From: JAXHLG01 sp964505305
GTDB taxonomy: Bacteria > Patescibacteriota > Minisyncoccia > Moranbacterales > DUUL01
Length of the DNA stretch: 29,587 bases
NCBI GenBank assembly: GCA_964505305.1
Contig: CAZDHE010000012.1
Coordinates: forward strand, 1-29,587
Reading direction: 5' to 3'
The notes beneath the pieces were generated by a model. It was not told where the DNA came from and searched no databases. It saw only the letters and a list, made by a program, of their open reading frames with translations. Positions 1 through 7,014 of the stretch are shown piece by piece. The first letter of the stretch is position 1; every line of letters starts with the position of its first letter. The translations under genes were made by a program, and so were the position numbers.

Positions 1-55
1 ATTGAATTTGTTCAAAAATATGACAAAGTGTCTAAAAAGTATTCATCTAATACAA
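1..55 (+). mobile_element. Right end of a second IS copy
   Basis: This stretch matches the right end of the full IS at 21492-22609 without mismatch. Identity drops at base 56, which suggests the element boundary is close to there. A shared TTGAC a few bases further on (59-63 here, 22614-22618 there) leaves the exact end uncertain. Confidence 0.65.
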
Positions 56-63
56 TTTCTTGA
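1..63 (+). CDS. 3' end of an IS481/IS3-type transposase (partial, cut by window start)
   Basis: The first 55 bases are identical to bases 22555-22609, the end of the complete transposase gene in this window. They read in the same frame (IEFVQKYDKVSKKYSSNT), then diverge to end IS-stop rather than KI-stop. Only the last 20 codons are visible, so whether the rest is intact cannot be judged. It shows that the element is present in at least two copies in this genome. Confidence 0.8.
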   Translation: MEFVQKYDKVSKKYSSNTIS

Positions 64-93
64 CCGCGGAAGGTTTTTTGGTTATGCTTATTA

Positions 94-269
94 AGGGGCT
101 GCTTCCAAACACCATTCCCACTGCAATTCCACCCTTTTTGTTTTGCTAAATTTTCCAATTTTTTTGCCTTAGCTGTGGTTAATCCCGAGTACTCGGGACA
201 AAAATTATTTGAAAAATTTATCTAAAAAATCAGAAGTTTCGTAACGAAATGTTGTTTGGAAGCAGTCCT
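94..269. mobile_element. MITE-like inverted-repeat element, copy 1 (diverged)
   Basis: The element starts AGGGGCTGCTTCCAAACA and ends TGTTTGGAAGCAGTCCT, so its ends are imperfect inverted repeats. Its interior lines up with the better-preserved copy at 24776-24939: the blocks GCTAAATTTTCCA, TTTTTTTGCCTTAGCT, TCTAAAAAATCAGAA and TTTCGTAACGAAAT are shared. There is no coding capacity, so it would need a transposase in trans. It differs from copy 2 in carrying a 16-bp perfect palindrome (183-198) in the middle. It lies 17 bp upstream of tRNA-Pro. Confidence 0.75.
183..198. repeat. 16-bp perfect palindrome TCCCGAGTACTCGGGA, copy 1
   Basis: The same palindrome, with matching flanks (AA before, C after), occurs at 4093-4108 in an unrelated spacer. 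Here it sits inside a MITE-like element whose other copy lacks it. This fits a small dispersed palindromic element or a binding site. Confidence 0.6.
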
Positions 270-286
270 ATTAAGTAATGAAGAGG

Positions 287-357
287 CGGGGCATAGTATA
301 ATGGTAGTACATACGCTTTGGGAGCGTACAGTTCGGGTTCGACTCCCGGTGCCCCGA
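287..357 (+). tRNA. tRNA-Pro (anticodon TGG)
   Basis: The cloverleaf folds cleanly. The acceptor stem is CGGGGCA/TGCCCCG (7 bp), the D stem GTAT/GTAC, the anticodon stem TACGC/GCGTA with loop TTTGGGA (anticodon TGG), and the T stem TCGGG/CCCGG with loop TTCGACT. The discriminator base is A and no CCA is encoded. The prolyl-tRNA synthetase gene lies about 2 kb downstream on the same strand. Confidence 0.95.
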
Positions 358-360
358 CGG

Positions 361-531
361 GTTAGCTTTTTAGCTTGTAGCTTTTTAGCTTTTTAGCTTG
401 AAGGAAAATCTGTTTAGCTTGTAGCTTGTAGCTTATTAGCTTTTTAGCTTGAAGGAAAATCTTTTTAGCTTGTAGCTTGTAGCTTATTAGCTTTTTAGCT
501 TGAAGGAAAATCTTTTTAGCTTGTAGCTTTT
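361..531. repeat. 51-bp tandem repeat (about 3.3 units) between two tRNA genes
   Basis: The phrase GAAGGAAAATCT ends at 411, 462 and 513, giving an exact 51-bp period. Units 412-462 and 463-513 are nearly identical, 361-411 is more diverged, and a fourth unit breaks off near 531. Each unit is itself made of short TTAGCTT and GTAGCTT words. No protein or RNA gene is apparent. Confidence 0.9.
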
Positions 532-552
532 TGGTTATTAGTCAATGAAAGA

Positions 553-626
553 GGACGGTTAGCTCAGTTGGTTAGAGCGTTTGCTTGACGTGCAAAAGGT
601 CACTGGTTCGAATCCAGTACCGTCCA
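553..626 (+). tRNA. tRNA-Val (anticodon GAC)
   Basis: The acceptor stem is GGACGGT/ACCGTCC and the D arm CTCA...GAGC. The anticodon stem is TTTGC/GCAAA with loop TTGACGT (anticodon GAC, Val). The variable loop is AGGTC and the T arm ACTGG-TTCGAAT-CCAGT. The discriminator is A and CCA is not encoded. Confidence 0.95.
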
Positions 627-695
627 CATTTCATTCAATGAGAGCTTTGCGCTTATTGAATTCTATGACGCAGGGTTGAAAATAGAAACAAGAAG

Positions 696-734
696 CCTTG
701 CCCGCCCGTGCCCGTTCGGTACGGGCGGGCAAGG
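696..734. repeat. Strong GC-rich hairpin (14-bp perfect stem)
   Basis: CCTTGCCCGCCCGT pairs perfectly with ACGGGCGGGCAAGG across an 11-base loop. No T-run follows, so it is a poor intrinsic terminator. It stands out in AT-rich DNA and looks like a small palindromic repeat unit. The rest of 627-874 shows no gene. Confidence 0.6.
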
Positions 735-874
735 AGTAAGAAGCAAGGGGAGGCAATGTTAAATTCCGTCAGAATATAGCTTTTGATCGGTTCTCGGGCT
801 CCCCGCCGGAGTAATCAGAAACTTAGCAACAAAAGGGTGTCTAAAAAACCCGTTATTATTCAATTAAAAATGAT

Positions 875-1612
875 ATGTCTTCTTTCCGGAAAAACAAGAT
901 TAGAAAAGAGGTAGCCGGTTTCTATGATAAAACCGCAGGAGAGTTTTCCCGGACACGCAATAATTGGTGGAGTGAATTAGACTTTATCCATAAATACATA
1001 GCTCCAAAAGGCAAATTATTAGATTTTGGCTGCGGCAATGGCAGGCTTTTGGAGATGATTAAATCTTACGATCTGAGATTGGATTATACGGGAGTGGATT
1101 TATCTGAGCAAATGATCGGGATCGCTAAAAATAGATATCCGGAGGGGAATTTTCTGGTTTTGTCGAAAGAGAATGAACTTCCCTTTAATGAGGAAGAATT
1201 TCAAACGGTGGTTTCTATTGCCGTTTTTCATCATTTTACCCCTTCTATGGCCAAGGGGGCTTTGCAAGAAATGAACAGAGTTTTGAAGCCCGGAGGCCGG
1301 GTAATTGCAACTTCCTGGTATCTTTGGGATAATTCTAAATTAAGATATTTACTGCGGAGTTTTTGGAGAAACATTTTAGCCTTTAGGAACCTTAAAGCGG
1401 GAGAGATTCCATTTAGTTATTCGTCCGAAAAAGGCCGGCAGACATATTGGCGTTTTTGCTATTGGTGGAGCAAGGAGGAGCTGGAAAAAAGTTTTAAGAA
1501 ACAAGAGTTTAAAATAATAGAAAGCGGCTTCACCTTAGACAAAAAAGGATTTAAAAGAAATATTTATGTGATCGCGGAGAAGAGATTTGGGCAAGAGGCG
1601 GAGGGAGTTTAA
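875..1612 (+). CDS. Class I SAM-dependent methyltransferase
   Basis: This is a 245-residue protein with a Rossmann-type methyltransferase core. Motif I is LLDFGCGNGRL (residues 48-58), the acidic end of beta-2 is GVDLS (about 73-77), and the motif IV/post region reads VVSIAVFHHF and RVLKPGGRVIATSW. These place it in the Methyltransf_11/25 group. The N-terminal FYDKTAGEFSRTR and the later YWRFCYWWSKEELE resemble Trm9/ABH8-type tRNA wobble-uridine methyltransferases, so a tRNA substrate is plausible but unproven. The ATG at 875 has no SD, only AT-rich sequence upstream, as for most genes here. There are no membrane segments, so it should be cytoplasmic. It sits alone between a hairpin and repeat-rich DNA. 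Confidence 0.85.
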   Translation: MSSFRKNKIRKEVAGFYDKTAGEFSRTRNNWWSELDFIHKYIAPKGKLLDFGCGNGRLLEMIKSYDLRLDYTGVDLSEQMIGIAKNRYPEGNFLVLSKENELPFNEEEFQTVVSIAVFHHFTPSMAKGALQEMNRVLKPGGRVIATSWYLWDNSKLRYLLRSFWRNILAFRNLKAGEIPFSYSSEKGRQTYWRFCYWWSKEELEKSFKKQEFKIIESGFTLDKKGFKRNIYVIAEKRFGQEAEGV

Positions 1613-1680
1613 ATGTTAAATGATTTTTCTGAGTGCTTGAGAATAATGTTGAAAAAGAAGCAAGGGATAAGAGAAGAGAA

Positions 1681-1735
1681 ACTCAAAACTCAAATCTCAA
1701 AAGTCAAATCTCAAAGCCATAGCTTAAAGCTTAAA
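1681..1735 (+). repeat. Dispersed CTCAAA-type repeat, copy 1
   Basis: Short words (CTCAAA, AGTCAAA) repeat with an 8-9 base rhythm and end in TCAAAGCCATAGCT. An inverted copy lies at 2083-2136 and a direct copy at 4198-4255. The 68-codon open frame across this stretch (1613-1819) is composed of repeat words and is not a convincing gene. Confidence 0.75.
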
Positions 1736-1815
1736 ACAGAAGCAAGAAGCAAGAATCAAGGGATTAAGAATTCAAATCTCAAAACCACAACTCAAAGTTC
1801 AAAACTTTTTATATT

Positions 1816-1980
1816 TTAATGTTTTTTCTTGTTTTTCATAGTTAAGATACTTGAGGCTATCATATTGGAAATTTCTTTAATTTCTTTCAAATCTTTTTGG
1901 ATTCTTGGTTGATTGGTTTTTCCGTAATCAGTTCCGTTTTTCAGGGGCTGTTTCCAAAGAAAGGCAATAGACTCGGTGTT
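1816..1980 (-). pseudogene. Possible gene remnant (C-terminal fragment, unknown)
   Basis: On the minus strand a 54-codon frame bounded by stops has protein-like content in its last two thirds (DYGKTNQPRIQKDLKEIKEI and on to a Lys-rich end). It has no start codon or upstream signals. It is crossed by a fragment of the MITE terminal repeat (1943-1957), so it may be a gene tail left after an insertion. A chance frame is the alternative. Confidence 0.2.
1943..1957. mobile_element. Terminal-repeat fragment of the MITE-like element
   Basis: AGGGGCTGTTTCCAA matches the first 15 bases of the element at 24776-24939 exactly. No matching right end is visible nearby, so this is a solo or truncated end, or part of a related larger element. 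The rest of the gene-free stretch 1613-2316 holds CTCAAA-type repeats, a short CCACTTTCT tandem near 2170-2200, and the proS promoter. Confidence 0.45.
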
Positions 1981-2082
1981 TTAAATTATTGGGCTTGGTT
2001 TTATTATCAGACATTTTTAATTTAGGTAAATTTTAGGTTTAGACTTTGCCACAGCTTAACAGTTAAATTTAAAAGGGATGAT

Positions 2083-2136
2083 GGTTTTTAGTTTTTAGCT
2101 ATGGCTTTGACTTTTGAGATTTGACTTTTGAATTTC
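2083..2136 (-). repeat. Dispersed CTCAAA-type repeat, inverted copy
   Basis: Read on the minus strand this gives AGTCAAATCTCAAAAGTCAA and then AGCCATAGCTAAAAACTAAA. It matches the copies at 1681-1735 and 4198-4255. Together with the latter it brackets the proS gene in opposite orientations. Confidence 0.7.
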
Positions 2137-2259
2137 TATCCCTTTCTTCTTTTTATTCCAATTTACTCTTGCCTCCACTTTCTCCACTTTCTCCACTTTC
2201 ACACTTTCTTTACTTGCCCTCACTTTCCCATTTTCCAATCTTGATATTTGGAAACGGCT

Positions 2260-2288
2260 TTGACATCGTTTCTTTTTCGGTTTAAGAT
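2260..2288 (+). promoter_or_regulatory. Sigma70-type promoter for proS
   Basis: A consensus TTGACA (2260-2265), a 17-bp spacer and TAAGAT (2283-2288) are present. The predicted start near 2295 would give a leader of only about 22 nt before the SD-less ATG at 2317. Confidence 0.6.
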
Positions 2289-2316
2289 GAAAGAATAAGA
2301 CATTAGTTAAATAGTT

Positions 2317-4038
2317 ATGTTGCAATCCAAATTGTTTCCGGGGACTTTAAAAGAAGACCCCAGGGGGGAAATAAGCAAAAGCTCTATATTGCTTATTAGA
2401 GCCGGTTTTGTGGACAAAGTAATGGCGGGAGTTTATACAATACTGCCTCTGGGATGGAGAGTGTTGAGTAGAATCGAGAATATTATTAGGGAAGAAATGG
2501 ATAAAATCGGAGGACAAGAAATTTTGATGCCATCTCTGAGTCCGCAAGAAAATTGGAAAAAAACCAAAAGATTGGAAGAGATAGACGTTTTGTTTCAAGC
2601 AAGAGGAGGAAATAAATTATCCAGAGAAAGAAATTCGGCCGAGTATATTTTGAATTCTACGCATGAAGAAATAGTGACTCCTTTGGCTCGTAAGTTTTGT
2701 TTTAGTTACAAAGATTTTCCTTTGGCTTTATACCAAATTCAGACTAAATTCAGAAACGAGGCGCGTCCTAAGGCCGGAGTGTTGAGGGGAAGAGAATTTA
2801 GAATGAAGGATTTGTATAGTTTTCACGAGTCCGAGCAGGCCTTGCTGGATTATTATGAAAAAGCCAAGAAGGCTTACGCGAATGTTTTTGAAAGACTTGG
2901 CTTGGGAGAGGATACTTATATCACTTTGGCTTCCGGCGGAGATTTTACCAAAGACTTTTCCCATGAGTTTCAAACCAAATGTGAAGCGGGAGAGGATCTT
3001 GTTTTTAGGTCAGGAAAAACCGGCGTTTGCTACAACAGGGAAATAACACCCAGCCGGGCTCCGGTCAAAACAGAGAAGGAAAAAACAAGGGAAAGCAAGA
3101 AAGAATTAACCCGAGGAGCCAAGACGGTAGACAGCTTGTCCAAATCTCTTCAAGTGGAACCTTTTCGAATTATCAAAACTCTTTTATTTAAAAAATCCGG
3201 CGGCGGCTTTGCGGCGGCGGCTTTGAGAGGCGATTATGAATTGAATCAAGAGAAATTGGAGAATATTTTGGGCGGAGAAACCGTGGAGCCGGCTTCAGCG
3301 GAAGAGGTTTTGAAAATAACCGGTTCCAAACCCGGATTTGCCGGAGTAGTTGGCTTGCCGAAGGATGTCCCGGTTTATTTTGACGATTCTTTGCAAAAAG
3401 AAAAAAACTTAATTACCGGCGCCAATGAAGAGGATTACCACTTCGTGAATGTTAATTTTGGAAAGGACATTGAGACCCCGGAAAAGTTTTATGATTTCAA
3501 GATGGCTCAAGAGGGCGATATTTACCCGGAGACGGGAGAGGAATATGAAGTTTTCAAAGCTTCCGAAGTTGGCAACATCTTTCCTTTGAATATCAAATTT
3601 TCTAAAGCGTTTGAATATTATTACACTGACAAAGAAGGTAAAAAAAGGCCTGTTTATATGGGTTCTTACGGCATAGGACCTACCAGATTAATGGGCGTGA
3701 TTGTGGAAAAATTTAGCGATGAAAAAGGCATTTTATGGCCTTCCGGTATAGCTCCTTTTCAAATTCATTTGATTTCCATCGGAAAAAACAAGGAAGCCTG
3801 GGATTTGTATGAAAAGCTGAGGTTGAAAGGGGTTGAGGTTTTATTTGATGATAGAGAAGAAATCAAGCCGGGAGAAAAGTTTGCGGATGCCGATTTAATC
3901 GGATGTCCATATAGAGTTGTGGTTAGCGAAAAAACCTTGAAAGAAGGAAAATATGAATTAAAGAAAAGAAGCGAAGAACAAGTGAAGATGGCGGGCGAGG
4001 AAGAGCTGATCAAATCAATCTCAAATGACAAATCATAA
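2317..4038 (+). CDS. proS: Prolyl-tRNA synthetase (bacterial type, with editing insertion)
   Basis: This class II aminoacyl-tRNA synthetase charges tRNA-Pro. Its 573 residues match the usual bacterial ProRS length. Motif 1 lies around GWRVLSRIENIIREEM (46-61), the TxE loop is NSTHEE (113-118), and motif 2 is FRNEARP...GREFRMKDLYSFH (145-170). A YbaK-like editing insertion occupies roughly 240-390, motif 3 GSYGIGPTRLMGV starts near 449, and the anticodon-binding domain follows (GVEVLFDDREEIKPGEKFADADLIGCPYR region). The ATG at 2317 is preceded by AT-rich sequence without an SD, behind a good promoter at 2260-2288. The last codons merge into GACAAAT-type repeat DNA, so the C-terminus may have been extended by repeat sequence. 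The cognate tRNA-Pro gene is about 2 kb upstream. Confidence 0.97.
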   Translation: MLQSKLFPGTLKEDPRGEISKSSILLIRAGFVDKVMAGVYTILPLGWRVLSRIENIIREEMDKIGGQEILMPSLSPQENWKKTKRLEEIDVLFQARGGNKLSRERNSAEYILNSTHEEIVTPLARKFCFSYKDFPLALYQIQTKFRNEARPKAGVLRGREFRMKDLYSFHESEQALLDYYEKAKKAYANVFERLGLGEDTYITLASGGDFTKDFSHEFQTKCEAGEDLVFRSGKTGVCYNREITPSRAPVKTEKEKTRESKKELTRGAKTVDSLSKSLQVEPFRIIKTLLFKKSGGGFAAAALRGDYELNQEKLENILGGETVEPASAEEVLKITGSKPGFAGVVGLPKDVPVYFDDSLQKEKNLITGANEEDYHFVNVNFGKDIETPEKFYDFKMAQEGDIYPETGEEYEVFKASEVGNIFPLNIKFSKAFEYYYTDKEGKKRPVYMGSYGIGPTRLMGVIVEKFSDEKGILWPSGIAPFQIHLISIGKNKEAWDLYEKLRLKGVEVLFDDREEIKPGEKFADADLIGCPYRVVVSEKTLKEGKYELKKRSEEQVKMAGEEELIKSISNDKS

Positions 4039-4092
4039 GGAGCAAGAAGCAAGAGTGATAAAGCCCAAATTCAAATAAATGACAAATGACAA

Positions 4093-4108
4093 TCCCGAGT
4101 ACTCGGGA
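4093..4108. repeat. 16-bp perfect palindrome TCCCGAGTACTCGGGA, copy 2
   Basis: Identical to 183-198, here flanked by ATGACAA and CTAATGTC. Confidence 0.6.
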
Positions 4109-4197
4109 CTAATGTCAAATCAAATCCTAATGAATAAATGTCAAATGACAAATCATAAGAAGCAAGAAGCAAGAAGCAAGGAGCAAGGGGTTAAGAA

Positions 4198-4255
4198 GTC
4201 AAAACTCAAACCTCAAACCTCAAACCTCAAAGCCATAGCTAAAAACTAAAAATTA
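4198..4255 (+). repeat. Dispersed CTCAAA-type repeat, copy 3
   Basis: Tandem CTCAAAC words end in TCAAAGCCATAGCTAAAAAC, the same terminal phrase as the copies at 1681-1735 (+) and 2083-2136 (-). Confidence 0.7.
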
Positions 4256-4342
4256 GGATTCTTCCACCGGGTGGCCATTTGTCATTTCAACCCCTTGCTT
4301 CTTGCTTCTGTTTGGACTTTTTCGTTTTGATTTAAAAATATT

Positions 4343-5398
4343 ATGATATTCAACAAGTTTTTCGGAAAAATATCCAAAGATATCGGAATTGATTTGGGAA
4401 CAGCCAATACTTTGGTTTATGTTAAAGGGCGCGGAATTGTCATAAACGAGCCCTCCGTGGTGGCCTTAAATAAAAAAACAGGTCAGATTTTGGCTATTGG
4501 CAAAAAGGCTAAAAATATGGTCGGAAAAACGCCCTCTCACATTGTAGCCTCCAAACCCTTGGTGGACGGTGTGGTTTCTGATTTCGAAGTCACTGAGCAA
4601 ATGCTGAAGTATTTTATAGAAAAAGTTCATCAGGATTCTTTTACTTTTTTACCTCGACCCAGAATAGTGGTTGGAATTCCTTCCGGAGTTACGGAGGTGG
4701 AAAAAAGAGCAGTTATCGATGCCGCTTTGAATGCCGGAGCCAGGGAAGCCTTCTTAATTGACGAGCCTATGGCGGCTGCAATCGGAGCCAGACTGCCGGT
4801 GCAGGAAGCTGCCGGTAATATGATTGTGGATATTGGCGGGGGAACTACCGAAGTAGCGGTGGTTTCTTTGGGCGGTGTAGTGGCTTGTAGGAGTTTACGA
4901 ATAGCCGGAGATGAGATGAGCGAGGATATTATTAAATTTGCTCGGGATGAATTTAATTTGCTCTTGGGAGAGAGAACAGCCGAAGAGGTCAAGATATCTA
5001 TAGGAAGCGCTCATCCGGAAGAGGAGGAATTGGCTATGATGATAAGAGGCAGAGATTTAATCAGCGGTCTTCCCAAGGAAGTTAAAATTACCAGCTCTCA
5101 AGTTAGGGAGGCGCTGTCTCGTTCCATTAAAACTATAGTAAACGGCGTTAAATCAACCGTGGAAGAGACCCCTCCGGAGCTTCTGGGAGATGTTATGACT
5201 CGAGGAATAATCTTAGCCGGTGGCGGAACTATGATAAGAGGATTGGATAAACTGATAGCTGAACATACAGAAATGCCTGTCAAGCGAATGGAAGATCCCT
5301 TAACTGCCGTAGTAAGAGGAACGGGAATAGTGTTGGAGGATGTGGAAAGCCTTAAGGATATTTTAATAGAAATGTCGGATGATAAAAAATTGAGGTAG
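4343..5398 (+). CDS. mreB: Rod-shape actin homologue MreB
   Basis: MreB forms membrane-associated filaments that guide the elongation peptidoglycan machinery. The 351-residue length is typical. The actin/Hsp70 nucleotide-binding signatures are clear: phosphate-1 IGIDLGTANTLVYVKGRG (from about residue 15), phosphate-2 DIGGGTTEVAVVSLGG, and the adenosine region GIILAGGGTMIRGLDKLI. The ATG at 4343 has no SD. It is the first gene of a run with mreC, mreD, mrdA, xseB and mltG, all on the same strand. No intrinsic terminator is seen between them, but repeat-rich spacers interrupt the run before mreB and between mreC and mreD. Confidence 0.98.
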   Translation: MIFNKFFGKISKDIGIDLGTANTLVYVKGRGIVINEPSVVALNKKTGQILAIGKKAKNMVGKTPSHIVASKPLVDGVVSDFEVTEQMLKYFIEKVHQDSFTFLPRPRIVVGIPSGVTEVEKRAVIDAALNAGAREAFLIDEPMAAAIGARLPVQEAAGNMIVDIGGGTTEVAVVSLGGVVACRSLRIAGDEMSEDIIKFARDEFNLLLGERTAEEVKISIGSAHPEEEELAMMIRGRDLISGLPKEVKITSSQVREALSRSIKTIVNGVKSTVEETPPELLGDVMTRGIILAGGGTMIRGLDKLIAEHTEMPVKRMEDPLTAVVRGTGIVLEDVESLKDILIEMSDDKKLR

Positions 5399-5468
5399 AC
5401 AGGTTTTTTGTTAAAAGCGTTTTTTGAGTTTATTGCAGATTTTTCCATATTTAAAGATAATAATCAGA

Positions 5469-6260
5469 ATGAAGAAGATTATCAACTATGCAGTTTTGTT
5501 TGTGATAGTGGTTTTGGTTCTTTTTTTATTTCTAAACACTGCTGATAAAAAACCTTTGCAGTCTTCTGTTCAGTGGGCGGTTTCTCCTGTAGCGAACTTT
5601 TTCTCCGGAGCAGGGTATTGGTTTAAAGATAAAACAAACTTTTTTACTTCTATTGGCGAACTTAAAGATCAAAACGGAGAATTGTACAAAGAAAATATCC
5701 GACTTAAAAGCCAAATAGCTGAACTGAAAAATATTGAAAATGAAAATGAGGAATTGAGAAGTCAGTTAGACCTTGCGCCAAGAGAGGAGTATGATTTGGA
5801 GGCTGCTTTGGTTAATGGAAAAAGCTTAGTTGAAGGCAGTGAAATGTTGTATTTAAACAAGGGAGAGAAAAATGGAATTATTTCCGGAATGCCTGTGGTA
5901 GTGGGCGAAGGTGTATTGGTTGGGAAAGTGGAAAAGGTTTTTCCCGGTAGTTGCGAAGTTAGATTAATTTTGGATAGCGATATTAAAGTAAATGCTGAGA
6001 TATTGGAAAGTGAAACCAAGGGAATGGTTCATGGAGAGTATGGCTCTTCAGTAGTTATGGATAAGATTCCTCAATCTATCGAGATTAAAAAAGATGAAAC
6101 AGTGGTAACCTCCGGTTTGGGAGGTGCTTTGCCCGGAGGTTTGTTAATAGGTTATGTCAAAGATGTTTCCACTACAGCTGATCAGCTTTTTCAAAAAGCC
6201 TCTCTGAATCTGCCTGCTGAAATTGAAGAAGCAAGAATGGTTTGGATTATTAAGAAATAG
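5469..6260 (+). CDS. mreC: Rod-shape protein MreC
   Basis: MreC is the extracytoplasmic scaffold linking MreB, MreD and PBP2. From the ATG at 5469 the protein has 263 residues, starting MKKIINYAVLFVIVVLVLFL. That gives a single N-terminal membrane anchor, then a coiled coil (about 55-105, rich in KEN/ELK), then the double beta-barrel domain with typical GMPVVVGEGVLVGKV and VVTSGLGGALPGGLLIGYV. An upstream in-frame TTG at 5424 would add 15 residues before the anchor and is less likely. The gene lies 70 bp after mreB. Confidence 0.93.
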   Translation: MKKIINYAVLFVIVVLVLFLFLNTADKKPLQSSVQWAVSPVANFFSGAGYWFKDKTNFFTSIGELKDQNGELYKENIRLKSQIAELKNIENENEELRSQLDLAPREEYDLEAALVNGKSLVEGSEMLYLNKGEKNGIISGMPVVVGEGVLVGKVEKVFPGSCEVRLILDSDIKVNAEILESETKGMVHGEYGSSVVMDKIPQSIEIKKDETVVTSGLGGALPGGLLIGYVKDVSTTADQLFQKASLNLPAEIEEARMVWIIKK

Positions 6261-6487
6261 GATTTTGAAGTGCCGGGCGACAATTCGACAATTCGGTTTT
6301 TCCCTTTAAAAAAAGGGGTAAATCAATGTCAAATGACAAATCCGACCAAATGTCGAATTTGACATTCGGGCTTTGAAATTTGTCATTTCAAGCTTTCCTT
6401 CTTTTTATTCCAGTCTCTTCTTCACCCGACCTGCTTGCTAAAAGACAGACCCGGGCGGGCTAAAATTTTTCATCCCAATTATTTATT
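6261..6487. repeat. Repeat-rich spacer between mreC and mreD
   Basis: ACAATTCG, GTCAAATGACAAAT and ATTTGTCATTTCA words recur in both orientations, as in the spacer before mreB. A GC-rich CCCGGGCGGGC lies near 6450. No gene is visible. Confidence 0.55.
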
Positions 6488-7012
6488 ATGAAAAAACTTT
6501 TTTTGCTTTTCTTTTTATTCTTGTTTTTTTTGCAGGTTTCTTTTTTACCGGCTTTGTTAGAAGGAGGATCCGTTAATTTGATGCTTGCGACCGTTGTTTC
6601 TCTTTTTTTGCTGACGTCTTTTGAGGAGAGCCTCCTCTGGTTGTTTTTGGCGGGTTTATTGTTTGAGTCTTTTAGTTTTAGTTTTTTCGGAAGTGGTCTG
6701 CTCTCTTTTTTGCTTGCGGGTATTGTGGTTTTTATAACAAAAGGTTTTTTATTGGCAGAAGGCAAGCAAACTCAAAGTACTTATTTAATTTTTGCATTAG
6801 CCAAGCCGGTATTTGATCTTGGTTTTTGGTTTTCAGAAGAAGTTTTTTATTTTTTTCGCAAAACTGATGTCGAGATAAATTTTCCATTTTCCGAGTGGGT
6901 TTACTTATGGGAATTGGTTGTTTTCGTGCTGGCTTCTTCTTTGATTCTCCGGGTTTTTGTTAAGATAAAAAACATTTACAGCGATAATTCCAAGGAAATT
7001 AAATTGAGTTAA
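6488..7012 (+). CDS. mreD: Rod-shape protein MreD (membrane)
   Basis: This 174-residue protein is very hydrophobic with about five predicted membrane segments, starting MKKLFLLFFLFLFFLQVSFL. Sequence conservation of MreD is low, so the call rests on its size, its topology and its position between mreC and the PBP2 gene. The start follows AT-rich sequence without an SD. The stop is 2 bp before the next gene's ATG, suggesting translational coupling with mrdA. Confidence 0.85.
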   Translation: MKKLFLLFFLFLFFLQVSFLPALLEGGSVNLMLATVVSLFLLTSFEESLLWLFLAGLLFESFSFSFFGSGLLSFLLAGIVVFITKGFLLAEGKQTQSTYLIFALAKPVFDLGFWFSEEVFYFFRKTDVEINFPFSEWVYLWELVVFVLASSLILRVFVKIKNIYSDNSKEIKLS

Positions 7013-7014
7013 GT

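Larger units (their letters stand above)
4039..4342. repeat. Repeat-filled spacer between proS and mreB
   Basis: The spacer holds GACAAAT/ATTTGTC words, GAAGCAA tandem words (4157-4189) with an inverted partner CCCCTTGCTTCTTGCTTCT (4291-4309), the 16-bp palindrome at 4093-4108 and a CTCAAAC repeat at 4198-4255. Parts could fold into a long imperfect hairpin. No gene or clear promoter is seen. Confidence 0.7.

Noticed and set aside
361..531. CRISPR array
   Set aside because: The 51-bp units are contiguous tandem repeats without distinct spacers, and there are no cas genes.
836..853. GTGTCTAAAAAA as a solo IS terminal repeat upstream of the methyltransferase
   Set aside because: Only about 10 bases match the IS end (AGTGTCTAAAAA). 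A similar TGTCTAAAA occurs near 18560, so chance in AT-rich DNA is likely.
1613..1819. 68-codon open frame right after the methyltransferase
   Set aside because: The translation is only Lys/Gln/Ser words from the CTCAAA and GAAGCAA repeats. It has no initiation signal or domain.
2095..2325. 76-codon minus-strand frame upstream of proS
   Set aside because: It overlaps the proS promoter and start, and is made of the inverted repeat plus the CCACTTTCT tandem. It is unlikely to be a gene.
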